From contig NC_088296.1 of the NCBI RefSeq assembly GCF_032854445.1, forward strand, positions 15,427,485 through 15,491,484: 64,000 nt of DNA. The letters run 5' to 3'. Positions 21,573 to 34,900 of the stretch are shown here, piece by piece; positions within the stretch are counted from its first letter, which is position 1; every line of letters starts with the position of its first letter. The stretch is from Liolophura sinensis. Taxonomy: Eukaryota; Mollusca; Polyplacophora; Chitonida; Chitonidae. Under the pieces are notes generated by a model that did not search any database, was not told the DNA's origin, and saw only the letters and a list, made by a program, of their open reading frames with translations. The translations under genes were made by a program, and so were the position numbers.

Positions 21573-24500
21573 GTAAGGTGCTTCTTGTACAAGCTTGTGA
21601 GTGTCAGGAAGACAAAATCAAATTTCTTATAAAAGAAAATGAAAGACGTTGTCCTTAATCTTCAGCGTCAAAACAACATAGTCTTGTCAAGCTAGACGAT
21701 TTTCATCACATGTTTAAGCTAGACCATTTTAATTGTCGTATTCGTCTTTTTCAGACCTAAGCTTACATGTAATTAATTTACTTGCTTGTAAGGCTATTCG
21801 GAGATTGCTCTGGTTCAACAAGTCAAACGAGACACTGCTATTTGTCGGCCATAGGCCGGCATTGTAACGTTTGACCGCTTAACCCCACGGATCATGTGAC
21901 ACTTTCAAAGCACCAATAAAATGGACACGCCTTATTCGAATTTCACCTCTGTTGCTAAAAGAACATCACCTGGCTTCAGTGTGAAACATACTGTAATGAG
22001 TTTACCGTTTAAGTCAAATTATTTGACCATAGGCTGCCACCTTTACATAAGTTTAAAGTTTCCCATGTATTACTTCAACTTGTGATACATTTGGATGCAC
22101 ACTTTACCAAGCTGTTTTAAGTTCAAGCTTGTCTAAGTGTTATTGTCAGTGTTTATACTACAGGAATGCGAACTTTTCCATGGTACATACATGTAGTGTG
22201 TGTTTGATATTTGGGTAAATATATTGAAAGTCAATCGAACAAGACGACTTAAGGTGCCTTTTAGATTATTTGTTTATTTCAGTGGTGGTAAACACCGTGT
22301 TTAAGAAATTTTCAATTTTACGACATTGGGCAGATTAAGAGGTGGAGGAAAAGGGAATAAACAACCGACCACCGTAAATTAGACATATATATATAGGTCT
22401 TCACTTATTTTCTTGTTGACTGTTTCCCATGTAACACTTACATACGTACAAAAAAAAAACATTTTAACTTATATTTTAATTTTTTATCTTATGTTTTATG
22501 TACAAATGTAAAATGCGTATTTTTTCAAGTGTAATAGCATGATAAACAGAAAATGACTATGATTGCTCGGACGTTAAGCAAAATTTTGTTCTGCCATGGA
22601 TGGACCCAAACAAACAACAGAGCGTTCTCCATTTTAAAAATCTGATGCAGTTACTTGCTGTTCTTTTTGAGAATAATCAAGGAATCTAGGACCCATGCGG
22701 CCTAGGAAATAACAGATTGACGTTATGCATAGGATAAATCGACAGACAAAAGATAAGGAACACAACTGTCTGCAAAATTAAGGCCATAGAGACAAATTTA
22801 AAAGTTCATTTTTGTATGAAATGCCGTGACACACTGCAACAGCCACTGCATTAGGTTTTTAACCGGAGCGCACTATGACATTGGCATTATTGCTTTGGAG
22901 CCATCAGTGTGACAGTTTTTTGTCCGATCTAACGACAGAGCAATGTAATGCCTGACTAGTGTTTTCATTATCTGTTTATGTGGTCCGATATTGCTCAGAC
23001 ATTAGGATTGGCAAAGATTTTTTTTCGACCAAGGATGGCCAAACCAGCGTCAGATCGTGCACCATTTCAAAACCTGATGCAGTTCCTGTGTCAGTTTGTC
23101 ATGTAACTGGGGACAAAAATTCCCTGTGAAATAAGTTTCTATGGCCTGAAGTTTGCAGACACTTATGTTCCTTATCTTTTTGTCTGTAGATTTATCGCAA
23201 GCACAGCGTCGATCATTTCATCAACTTAGGAAGTTGATGAAATTCCAGCCATGGTGAAGTATCTTGAAAAAGCAACTTTGTTCTTTTGTTAATTTGGGTT
23301 GTTATTAATTGGGATTCTTTTGACATAATTGCGTGTCTTATATTTATTTCCTTTTTTTTCAGGTTGAGCAAATCAAACGAGACAACAAACTATGGTCCAA
23401 TGAAAGCTTATTTTTAAAGGAACATGTCTTCATCCCGGTAACAAGAGACAATTCTGACACTTTGCCTGAAGACACAGTTATAGTGGGTTCAGAATGTTTT
23501 CGCAGTCAGCAGAATTCATCACAAAAACAGAACAGCAATGGTGATCATTTTCAGTCAGACGCACCAACAGACAAACGGACAGAAAGTGTTAGCAATATTG
23601 ATGTGGAATCTTCAAAGTCAGACTCAGGGAGACTTTCAAAACCAGTTTCGGGCAAAGAATCGGCCTTGGACTTTCTTAGCAAATATGATTCCTCCATCGC
23701 CCAGCTGAAAACAAACGTGAAAAAGATGGAACAAAATGCTGCGTATGTATATAGATTGCTGTATTGAACAAATTCAATTGAAATTAATGCTTTTTTGTGT
23801 GTGGGTATAAATGTCCCTCCCATGTTACTAGATAATTGATAGTTTATATGTATGTATACAATTATGTACTAACAAGCACTTGCATGATTAAATATACATT
23901 GCTAAAGGTTAAGGCCAAAATTAAAAAGTTATTTTGTTTTGGGTATCAAAATTTACAAGTTTTCTCTAGGTAGGTCAGCTTAATTTCAAAAGTTGAACGC
24001 TAATTTTAATAAAAAGAACAGTTGGGTTTTAACCCAAAACAGAAAACCTTTTTAATTTATGCCTAATGAACATATAATTGTCATCATTTATACACTGTAA
24101 GTGCATGTTTGACCTTGACATGTTTGACCTTGACATGTATATGAAGTGGAGCAACCCTATCAGTTGTGTGTGCCAAGTGAAGAGTTTCCAGCTGACTCTG
24201 ACTGTCCAAAGTTAAAGGATATGTGAATCGTTCGCTTTTTTTTTTTTCTTAATATGTGCAGTTTAGGATGTGTCTTAACATACGAAAGTACAAAAACTGT
24301 TGTCAGCTTTCTTTTCAGGGCATAAACATGACTTTAAAGTACTTTTTTTTTCTATTCTAAGACCCCTGTGGTAAGTTTGGAAATTAAGTAGCCTGCAGTT
24401 TTGACTCTAGTGGTGATAGTTGTCAAAGCATTTCTGTGGGTAGAAGAGCCATAATAGAGGACATTATTGATTAACCTGGTCCCACGATCCCAGTAAATTC

Positions 24501-27500
24501 ATTGACCCCGAAAATGTCAGAAAATTTCTAACATTGATGTAAAATATACACATACATAATAGATTAGGCTATTAAAAGATGTAAAAAAAAAATTTATTTT
24601 TTTTATTTTTTTTTTTGGCAAAACATTTTTTCATTACCTTGAAAATCATAATCTGTTTGTAGTTCTTTTTCATATATCCCTTAAAGACAGCAGGTACAAG
24701 GCTAAAACCTGAAATAAAAACATGTATTTCTCTCCCTCTGCCATGTCTGCCGAGTTAGATGGGAGGAGGGTGAGAGCGAAGGGGAAGGGAGATATAAAAC
24801 AGGGTATAAATTTACCATGGGCATGAAATTGAGAAATGTACATATTGACCCTCATCATGGTTTATTCTACAGGTTATACAGAACAATGATCACTCCTACT
24901 CTTTGTTAACATCCGTAATTTTTCTGTCATGCCTACAGTATATGTTATAAATTACAGCCTGAGACTAGATTTGGTTTGTGCACGTGTGTACCCCGCCTAC
25001 CATAATGCTGGCTGCCGTCGTATAAGTGAAATATTCTTGAGTACGACGTAAAACACCAGTCAAATAAATAAATAAATACATGTGTGTGTGATTGTGATCA
25101 TTTTTTGATTTTAGAGTCTCTGGTTTAAAACCCCAAATATTTCTGAACCAGTGAAAAAGTACTGAATTAATAAAATGCAGTCAGAAAGCTCTGTTACATA
25201 TAAATGTGTGAATATTCTTAGTATCTCTTGTTTGTTTTGTGCTTCGTTGCACACACAACTAAAATTAAGTTGCAATTATTGTGTTTTCTATAGAGAGTCG
25301 CCTGTTTGTAGCTGCTTATAAAATTAGTTGTGCTCGCTACCAAGATTACCTTTAGTCATTGACACATAATGTTCAACATTAGCTCTACACGTTGATATGT
25401 TTCAGTCAGTAATGTTCAACATTAGCTCTACACGTTGATTTGTTTCAGTCAGTAATGTTCAACATTAGCACTACACGTTGATTTGTTTCAGTCAGTAATG
25501 TTCAACATTAGCTCTACACGTTGATTTGTTTCAGTCAGTAATGTTCAACATTAGCTCTACACATTGATATGTTTCAAGTTCACATTATTGCCTGGAAAAA
25601 TGAAGTTAGAACACTTTTTCTAATTCTTAATGTTCAAGTCCATAAGCCCTCTTTTTGACGGCAAGAACATTGCCTTGAGTGACATCATAATTTTTCAAAA
25701 ACCAGTGGCATGCTAGATATTGGGCGGAGTTCAACATATTTTGATGGAGGACAACACCAGTTTCCTAAACTGCTGTCAATCTTACTGTAAACCTTGTTTT
25801 GGCAACTGCCCTATTATTTGAAATTGTTTACATGTTTTTTAGTATAATACAACCTTAATAAATGAATACAATTTTATCTGTTGTAGTATATTATCTCACG
25901 GTAGTATGGTTTTAAAGCTGGGTGTTAGAAAATTTGTTATAAAAAACAATGCAGTCTATTCCCTTAGAGTGTAGTGTGGGATGTGTTACTGCGTCGAATT
26001 TGTTCTTACCTCATGTACGTGCACATATAGTAAAACAAATTGCTCTCCACGCCCATTCCACGGCATGCCACTGGTTTTTTAATAATTTTGACTTCACCCA
26101 AGGCAATGAGTTCTCACCAGCCTTGATAGCACAGTTGATAGAGCATCTGCTTCAGGAACGGTGGATCCAGGGTCAATCCTGGGTCGGTTACACCTAAGAC
26201 TTTAAAAGAGGAAGTTGTACCTTCTTCGCTTGGCTTTCAGCATTAAGGGGATAGTGCAGCTACTGGTTGACCCGGATCAGTATAATGGCTCGGGCGGGGC
26301 GGCTTACTTTCCTTCTGTAAGGTGTCTCAGTGAAGCAGCACTAGATAAAGGAGCGATAAAACCTGAAACAATGCCTAAAATTCTTCATGAAGTTCCACAA
26401 TAGTTATATCACTGACTTACATATACATGTATGTTGCAAATGTGGAAAGCATTCATTCCAATAACTTGGCCAAGGTTTCTTATCTGGATACTACAGACAT
26501 GTATATTATTAAATGCGCTCAATCTTGAGTCTTATGTGGTATAGGAGAGAACAGTGTGCACATTTGGCAAATATGTCGACCAAAATATTGTAGTGGTATG
26601 TGCACATGTCGACTAAAATGTTGCAGTGCTATGTGCACATGTCGATCACTCTGTTGTAGTTGCCTTTAACCAGTCCATGGTAACCGTGCATTGTGACATG
26701 TTTTGGTTACATGTTACCAGTAACTGGCCAAATGTTGGTGGTTTTATACTCCAGACACTGAGGTTTCTTCCACACATAAAACTGGCAGCCATCTCATAAG
26801 TGAAAGATTCCTCCTTGAGTTTGGCATGGACAAAAAAAAATTCTCTGTAAAAGCACAGTAATAATGTTGCCTTTTTAAGGATCTCAGAAGCTGAGAATGC
26901 GTATGTATTTTTTTTATTATTTATTTTTATTTTAATGTTAAGCTTCTCAGGTGTGATTCTGAAAGTAGAACTGCATATTTATAGTCACTGCTGTGTTTTA
27001 GAAAGTGCAAGCCTGGAAATAACTTTAAAATCAATATGCAAATTTATCAACCACCCAAAAGTTACAATGTTGTGCTGTGACTCCATGGACATGCATGTTA
27101 TTGTATTTGCGATAACTCCTATGATGATTCTACTGAGACTGGGCTCAAATGAAGATTTGTTGCCAGGGTAAATATGATGGCGCGGTAGATTTGCAGTTGA
27201 AACGCTGTAGCAAATACGTCCAGTAATCGCATAAGTAACCCAAATGGAGTTGCATGTCCATGGAAACGCAGTCTTACGTTTACATATCGCCACGACATGG
27301 CTGCAATGTTGCCGATGTGGGGTTGCGCACTAATCATAAGATTTATTTTTGCTCACATGTAGCACCTTTGTCCAGTATAAAACATTTGGCCCCTGTCAAA
27401 ATAGTACAGGATTTTGACAGGATAATGAGGTACCGGCAGATTTTCCTCTCACACAAGGTGGCGCTAGTGTGACATAGGACTTGCGCATCACAAGTCTCTT

Positions 27501-30500
27501 ATTGCACAACAGAACACATGTTCATCTGTGACGCATTTGGTCTACCCACTGTGACATCACGCTGTTGACGCTCCAATGTCACTGAAATGACGTAATACGT
27601 CCCGCTTTTGACTTCTGCCGGTATCCCATTTGTCCGACTATTTCCAGGCTTCCACATTGTGATTAAGATTTCACCTTGACTTGAATTCAGCTAATCTCCT
27701 TTGCACATGTTGAAACCATGGGTGATTTTTATAAAACTTTGTGAAGAGCCATGTCCTCATAAAAATGTTGTGTAGAATGTACTGCACCTGATCTGAAGCC
27801 AGAAGAAAATTTCTGAATGAAGCTTCACGAAAGTTTCCCATGGATGATAAGCCGGTTTCTCATGGATGATAATCCGGTTTCTCATGGATGATATGCCGGT
27901 TTCCCATGGATGATAAGCTGGTTTCTCATGGATAATAAGCCGGTTTCCCATGGATGATAAGCTGGTTTCCCATGGATGATAAGCCAGTTTCTCATGGATG
28001 ATAAGCGGGTTTCCCATGGATAATAAGCCAGTTTCTCATGGATGATAAGCCGGTTTCTCATGGATGATAATCCGGTTTCTCATGGATGATATGCCGGTTT
28101 CCCATGGATGATAATCCGGTTTCCCATGGATGATAAGCCGGTTTCTCATGGATGATAATCCGGTTTCTCATGGATGATATGCCGGTTTCCCATGGATGAT
28201 AATCCGGTTTCTCATGGATGATATGTCGGTTTCCCATGGATGATAAGCCGGTTTCTCATGGATGATAAGCCGGTTTCCCATGGATGATAAGCCGGTTTCC
28301 CATGGATGATAAGCTGGTTCTGAAGTACCCTGATTCCAATGAAAGCAACTTTCATTGCAATTTGTTCAAATATTTAATTTGATTTTGGAGATAAAACTAC
28401 ATTGATTGGGTTGGCCAATTTCAGGACTTCAGGGAAAGTGGAATTTTATCATTCTCGAAATATGCTTAAATATGCAAACATGTGGAAAGGTTGAAGAATT
28501 ACACTGTAAAAAAACTACCTCCTTCCTTCTCAGTCATGGTGGACTCTTCTGATATCCTGACTCTTTGTTCCCAAGTTCAAGGTCGCATACTTTCATATAT
28601 ATTCAAACAGGACAGACACTTTAGCTGGAAACAAATCTTGCCAGTAGAATGGTTTAATAGACAGACAAAACCAGCATACATGTATAAAGTTAGTGTAGGT
28701 TAAGATATATGAACCGAAAGCTGAATGCCATCATTAAAAATATATTTGTGGGTGTACACTCCAAAGTAATGGTTTGTAGATAAAGTTTTTTACTGGGGTT
28801 TTGATTGAATTTCTGTTTTTTTTTTTCTTTACTACATGTAATTTCCTTTTATAAATCCGTCTTTGTCATTAGCCAGACTACAGAAATGTTTCCTACCGAC
28901 TTACCCTATTTTTTCTGATAGACTGACACGTACATGTACTATAGACTTTAATATGGGCATGTTATGCATGTATCTTTGGCATGTTTTCATAAATAAATTA
29001 TTTTTTTCTTTTTACCTTTGTGCATGAATATAGGTCAAGACTGGATGAGTGACATACTCAGTTTGGTATTATCCTTTGTAATTTCACACAGACACAGGTA
29101 AAATCTTGTCTGACATCTACCATCTACGTGTACATCTACTTTTCTCCAGCTTTGTAGCATTATTATTTTTTGTTTTTATTTTGTTTTGGTTTTTTTTTTT
29201 GGGGGTGTTTTTTTCATGCTGCTGTGAAATCTAGTTTTACAATTTTGTTTGCTTGAGTTGTAATGTGTTATTTGTGGTAACAATAGGTTTTGCTAGACTT
29301 CTGTGTTCAAGTGTAATGTTAAACCATGTACTAATACAGCAGTTGATTATTAATAAGAATGTTGATAGTTACATATGCCTTCAGATCAGTCCAGAACACC
29401 TTAAGCAGTACCCTACAATTCCAGAAACCTGCGGATGGTCATGGGTTTTCCCCCAGGCTCTGCCCTGGTTTCCTCCCACCATAATGCTGGCTGTCGTCAT
29501 ATAAGTGAAATATTCTTGAGTACGGCGTAAAAGACCAATCAAATAAATAAATACAATGGGAGAAGACTTCATCTATGAAAGCTGTTCAGTTTATATTGTA
29601 GTAGTGGTCTAAAACTACAATATAGATTTCTTCAACCAGCCCAGACCAACCAGATCTGAATGCAATATTACTCTCATGAGGTGTTATGTCAAGCTTGCAG
29701 GAGACCATTTGTCTTCATGAGGTGTTATGTCAAGCTTGCAGGAAACCATTTGCCTTCCACTATTAGATTAATACGATTTACATGTATGTTAAAGGTGGAA
29801 AAGTTTTCCAGTATATATTGCTAGAAGTCAGTGGTTTACTCCACTCACTGGCTGTTCCCCGCTGATAATGTATTGGCTGACATCATACCAGTGAAAAATC
29901 GTTCAGTATGCATGGTGTTATAAATCATGAATTCCACAAAAAAGAAAACATTTAGCCTTGTATCATTACTCTGGAATATCATTGGCACACCACCGGCATA
30001 CAACTGGCTCACTACAGCCTCACCATGGGCACACCACCGGCATACAACTGGCTCACTACAGCCTCACCATGGGCACACCACCGGCATACAACTGGCTCAC
30101 TACAGACTCACCATGGGCACACCAGAGGCATACAACTGACACTCCCCAGACCCACCATGGGCACACCAGAGGCATACAACTGGCACACCACAGACTCACC
30201 ATGGGCACACCACTGGCATACAACTGGCACACCACAGACTCACCATGGGCACACCACTGGCATACAACTGGCACGCCACAGACTCACCATGGGCACACCA
30301 CAGACTCACCATGGGCACACCAGAAGCATACAACTGGCACACCACAGACCCACCATGGGCACACCACTGGCATACAACTGGCACACCACAGACTCACCAT
30401 GGGCACACCACTGGCATACAACTGGCACACCACAGACTCACCATGGGCACACCACTGGCATACAACTGACACTCCCCAGACCCACCATGGGCACACCACT

Positions 30501-31891
30501 GGCATACAGCTGGTACACCCCAGACTCACCATGGGCACACCGGAGGCACACCACTGGCATACAACTGACACTTCACAGGCTATCATGGGCACACCACTGG
30601 CATACAACTGGCACACCACAGGCTATCATGGGCAGATCACAGGCATACAACTAGCACAATTCAAGCTCTCATGGGCACACCACAAGCACACCACTGGCAC
30701 ATTAGTAGCACACTTCTTGCTTCTGTTGAAGCCTGCCGAACACTGTACATGTAACTGTCCAGATGACTGCTGTTGTCCATCACATCGGTCATGCAGTTAA
30801 TTATAACAAACATTGCTGAACTGTGCAAAAGGAGAAGCTACAAAAAAAGTTCATCACTTTTGTCCAAGAAGCCGCCTACTTTGAACAGAATGAATGTGTG
30901 ATACAAGCAGAGTAAAACTGCATTAAACAATTCAGCAGCCGACACATACATGTAATTTTTCTACATTTGCTTATCTGATGAAATGCAGTGCGTTTTCAGA
31001 GGCAAATAAATGTCACCTTACAAATATTAATCAGAATGTTGATAGATGTATCTTCAGATAAGTCGAGAACACCTCAAGCAGTTCCTTAAAATTCCAGAAG
31101 ACTTTGTCTATGAAGGCATTTCAGTTTATATTGTAGTAGTGGCCTAGAACTACAATATAGTAGTTTATATTGTAGTAGTGGCCTAGAACTTCAATATATC
31201 TTCAACCAGCCAATTATCAAGATTCACCTGAGAAAAAGATCGACATCTGAAGAAAGTTGTTAAAGATGAGCATAGAGCGGATAGTGTATATAATAAACAC
31301 ATGTACACAAAATGACATAAATTTTCGCCCACAAAAGTGCATTTTAGTGGTAAATGTCACCTAGTATTATGTTCGGTACTGACACTTACAATTTTCCAGC
31401 GGAATATCATCCCGTTTTCCAGTCACACCTCAAAACACCTTTCTATAATCAATAAACCTATCAGAATCGGGGAATCATGGATGAAATTCCTTGTCATTTA
31501 GGGGTAGGTTTGTAGATTTAAGAACTGAATAGGACACAGAAGTCTCTTTTTTTGAATTTCTTTTACTACAGGTAATTTCTTTTTATAAATCTCTGTCTTT
31601 TTCATTAGCCAAACACCTTTCTATAACCAGTAGACTTCTCAGAATCAGGAAAAGTGAGTAAATTAATCATGGATGAAAGTGCCCTCAGTTTTTAAGTACC
31701 AAGGACAAAAGAAATCCAACAAGCATAAAGGTGCTCAGTATTTTTAGAAAAAAAAAATTTTTGCGACCAAATGTATGGTCTTATAGCGTATATGGTCATT
31801 GGATTCCATTACATACAGATAGCATGTATCTGCCAAATCTTATATAAATTATATCTACCATTTATTCTAAATATCTATTTATATATATATA

Positions 31892-31937
<46 letters not shown>

Positions 31938-34900
31938 TATGTTTGCATGTATATTGTGTGATTCCCATTGTTTTGTGCTTAGTTGTGCTGAAAAAAAAAT
32001 TGGTAGTGTGTATGTCTGTGACATCTTTTTTATTTTATTATTTATTTTATTTTATTTTAATAATATGCATTGCTAGAGTAATTACCAAATTACACCATTA
32101 GTGTCATTTTCATTCCGTCTGATGTCATGTTATAAATTGAATTCGTGTTCACCAAACATACATATACATTGAGTTAAGACGAAGAAACCTAATTTTATTT
32201 TCAACAACCTTGGTCTACTTCTTCAAGGTCATTTGGGTAGTATATAGTTCTATTTTGTGACAGGTTGATAAACTCTATGCTTTAAATTATATTTAGTTAT
32301 TTTCCAAACTTTAATCAATATTCACTACATGTACATCTGTTCTACATCTATACCTACATGTACATCTGTTATACATCTGTTATACATCTATACCTACATG
32401 TACATCTGTACCCACATGTACATCTGTTGTACATCTGTACCTACATGTACATCTATACCCACATGTACATCTGTACCAAATGTACATCTGCTGTACATCT
32501 GTACCTACATGTACATCTGTTGTACATCTGTACCTACATGTACATCTGTTGTACATCTGTACCTACATGTACATCTGTGGTACATCCGTACCTGCATGTA
32601 CATCTGTACCTACATGTACATCTGTGGTACATCTGTACCTACATGTTCATCTGTTGTACACCTGTACCTACATGTACATCTGTGGTATATCTGTACTTAC
32701 ATGTACGTCTGTTGTACACCTGTACCTACATGTACATCTGTGGTACATCTGTACCAATATGTACATCTGGTGTACACCTGTACCTACATGTGTGGCGCCT
32801 ATTTTATTAATTTCCTTGTAAACATTTTCAATTCAAGTTTGGAAATACATATTAATTAAGACGTGATTACCAAAGTTACTCTGCTCACTTACATACTGTC
32901 TTAGACCGGCCCGGATAGCACAGTTGGTGGAGCGTCCGCTTCGGGACCGGTAGATCCAGGATCAATCCTTGATCGAGTCACACCTAAGACTTTAAAGAGG
33001 AAGTTGTAACTTCCTCGTTTGGCGTTCAGCATGAAGGGGATAGTGCAACAACTGGTTGACCCGTATCAGTATAATGGCTCGGGCGGGGCGGCTTACTTGC
33101 CTTCGGTAAGTCGTCTCAGTGAAGCAGCACTAAATAAAAGATCGGAGGAAATCCATCCTGCAACAAGGAGGCACATTACACATACATGCACCCCAATGAT
33201 TCCTTCGTCGTCATATGACTGAAAAATTGTTGAGTACGACGTTAAACCCCAAGCACTCACTCACTCACATACTGTCTTTTAACAACAAAACTTGATAAGT
33301 GAGTGTGGTTGTTGAAGTTGAAATATAAATTGGCCTTACAATGCATTATAGGGACTTAAATACTGAACTCAGTTGAGGGGTTTTAAGTACACTGTTCATT
33401 TGTTTTGTAAATTTGTAATTGCATATACACCAGCCTAGAATCCATTTAAAGTTTGTTCATTTTGAACTAGCTGGATTTGAAACGCATTCCACAATGTGGA
33501 GATTTAATTTTTCTAAATTTTTTAATGTTCATATGTAATGATTATTTTACAGGGTGTTTTTTGAAGTATTGAGTATGGACAGTAGATTCACTTTGTTAGA
33601 AACAAATTCAAATTGGAGGTAATATTTTACTGGTACATGTACCTTCATGGGGAGCTTGGTAAAGGTGTGGGGTCAGTGTTGTTGAAGGTCACGAGTTCAA
33701 GGTCGTTCGGTGTTTCGGCATGTGACTTGTTTTAAATGTTGTGCGTTTGAGAAACAGGCCAATAAGGACATATATGCACAAACGTGAGTTTATATTTTCA
33801 AACGAATTTTTGTCATCCATCTTTAATATACATGTACATGTACAAGATGACGTTGCCAAGTACATATCAGAAGGGTAAAGAAAAAACATCAAAAAATTGC
33901 TGCTTAATATTCCAGGTGGAGAGCAAATTAATTTATTAATCACCTTATAATTACTACAGGCACATGTTTGATGTCTAGAAGCTATCAGGTATATTATCGA
34001 TCATGTAGGTTAACTTTCATTCTGTTTTGATTCTCTGTTTCTAACATTTGTGTCTAGCATGTAGAGCTGTAACATGAATGGACTCAGACATAATGTCTTG
34101 TGCATAAAAGTACATAGAAATCTGCTTTCACTTGCATTTTCAACATATCATGGATCCATCATAAACAAAGTCATTGCATATACCCCGTCTGTTACTTTCA
34201 CTTTCAGTATCCTTGGCCATAGGAACAAACTGATTGCAGTGCATGAAATCTGCTGTTATGCTTTCGCTTTCGATATCTTCTGTCGCCATATCAGTGAAAA
34301 CGCCTACAATCTGCTGTTGATTTTCACTTTCACTTTTCACTATTCTCTACAGCAATATGAACAATATGATTGCCTAAAACCTGTTTTTAGCCATGACCAT
34401 CCCCAGGTTGCTGGAAGACCTTCCCACTTAGGACAGAATCCATGGCTATCTTCTCATCATGTAGATGTATAAATACTAGCAATGAATACATTTGTATCAA
34501 ATATAAAAGTAAAAGTCCTACTTTAACATGTATAAAGTTACAATTCAGTAACATTGTTACTATATTACATGTATTTGTATGTAGTATAATTTCTATTTAT
34601 GTTAACTTAACTGTCATTTTTTAAGTTCATGATATCCTCAAATATTTTCGTTACACAAGGCTATCTAATTTACCTGGCGAAAGAAAACTATTTGAAGACA
34701 TTCATGTAAACAAATCCTGATTTGACTAATTTTCAGTATTCCCACCAAACATTTTTTAACTTCAGGTAAAGATGATTCTGGTTTTTGCAGAGCTGGGAAA
34801 TCCCCTACAGAGGGTAGGTCAACCTTTAACAAGCCTCGGGAAATTCCCGCCCTGGACCCAGGGGTTGAGCAGGAGTCGGAATGCTAGAGACTCCCCCATG

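Noticed and set aside
27757..28017. Repeating IIHEKPAYHPWET-type protein on the minus strand
   Set aside because: It is the complement of the 22-bp minisatellite.
27833..28318. CRISPR-like regular array
   Set aside because: The 22-bp units are contiguous without unique spacers, in an animal intron.
29958..30800. 280-codon frame rich in His, Thr and Trp
   Set aside because: Lies wholly on a 44-bp minisatellite that is open in several frames and on both strands.
32329..32859. Cys/Tyr-rich 176-codon frame, like a secreted peptide
   Set aside because: Generated by the 29-bp TACATCTGT repeat; neighbouring frames are equally open.
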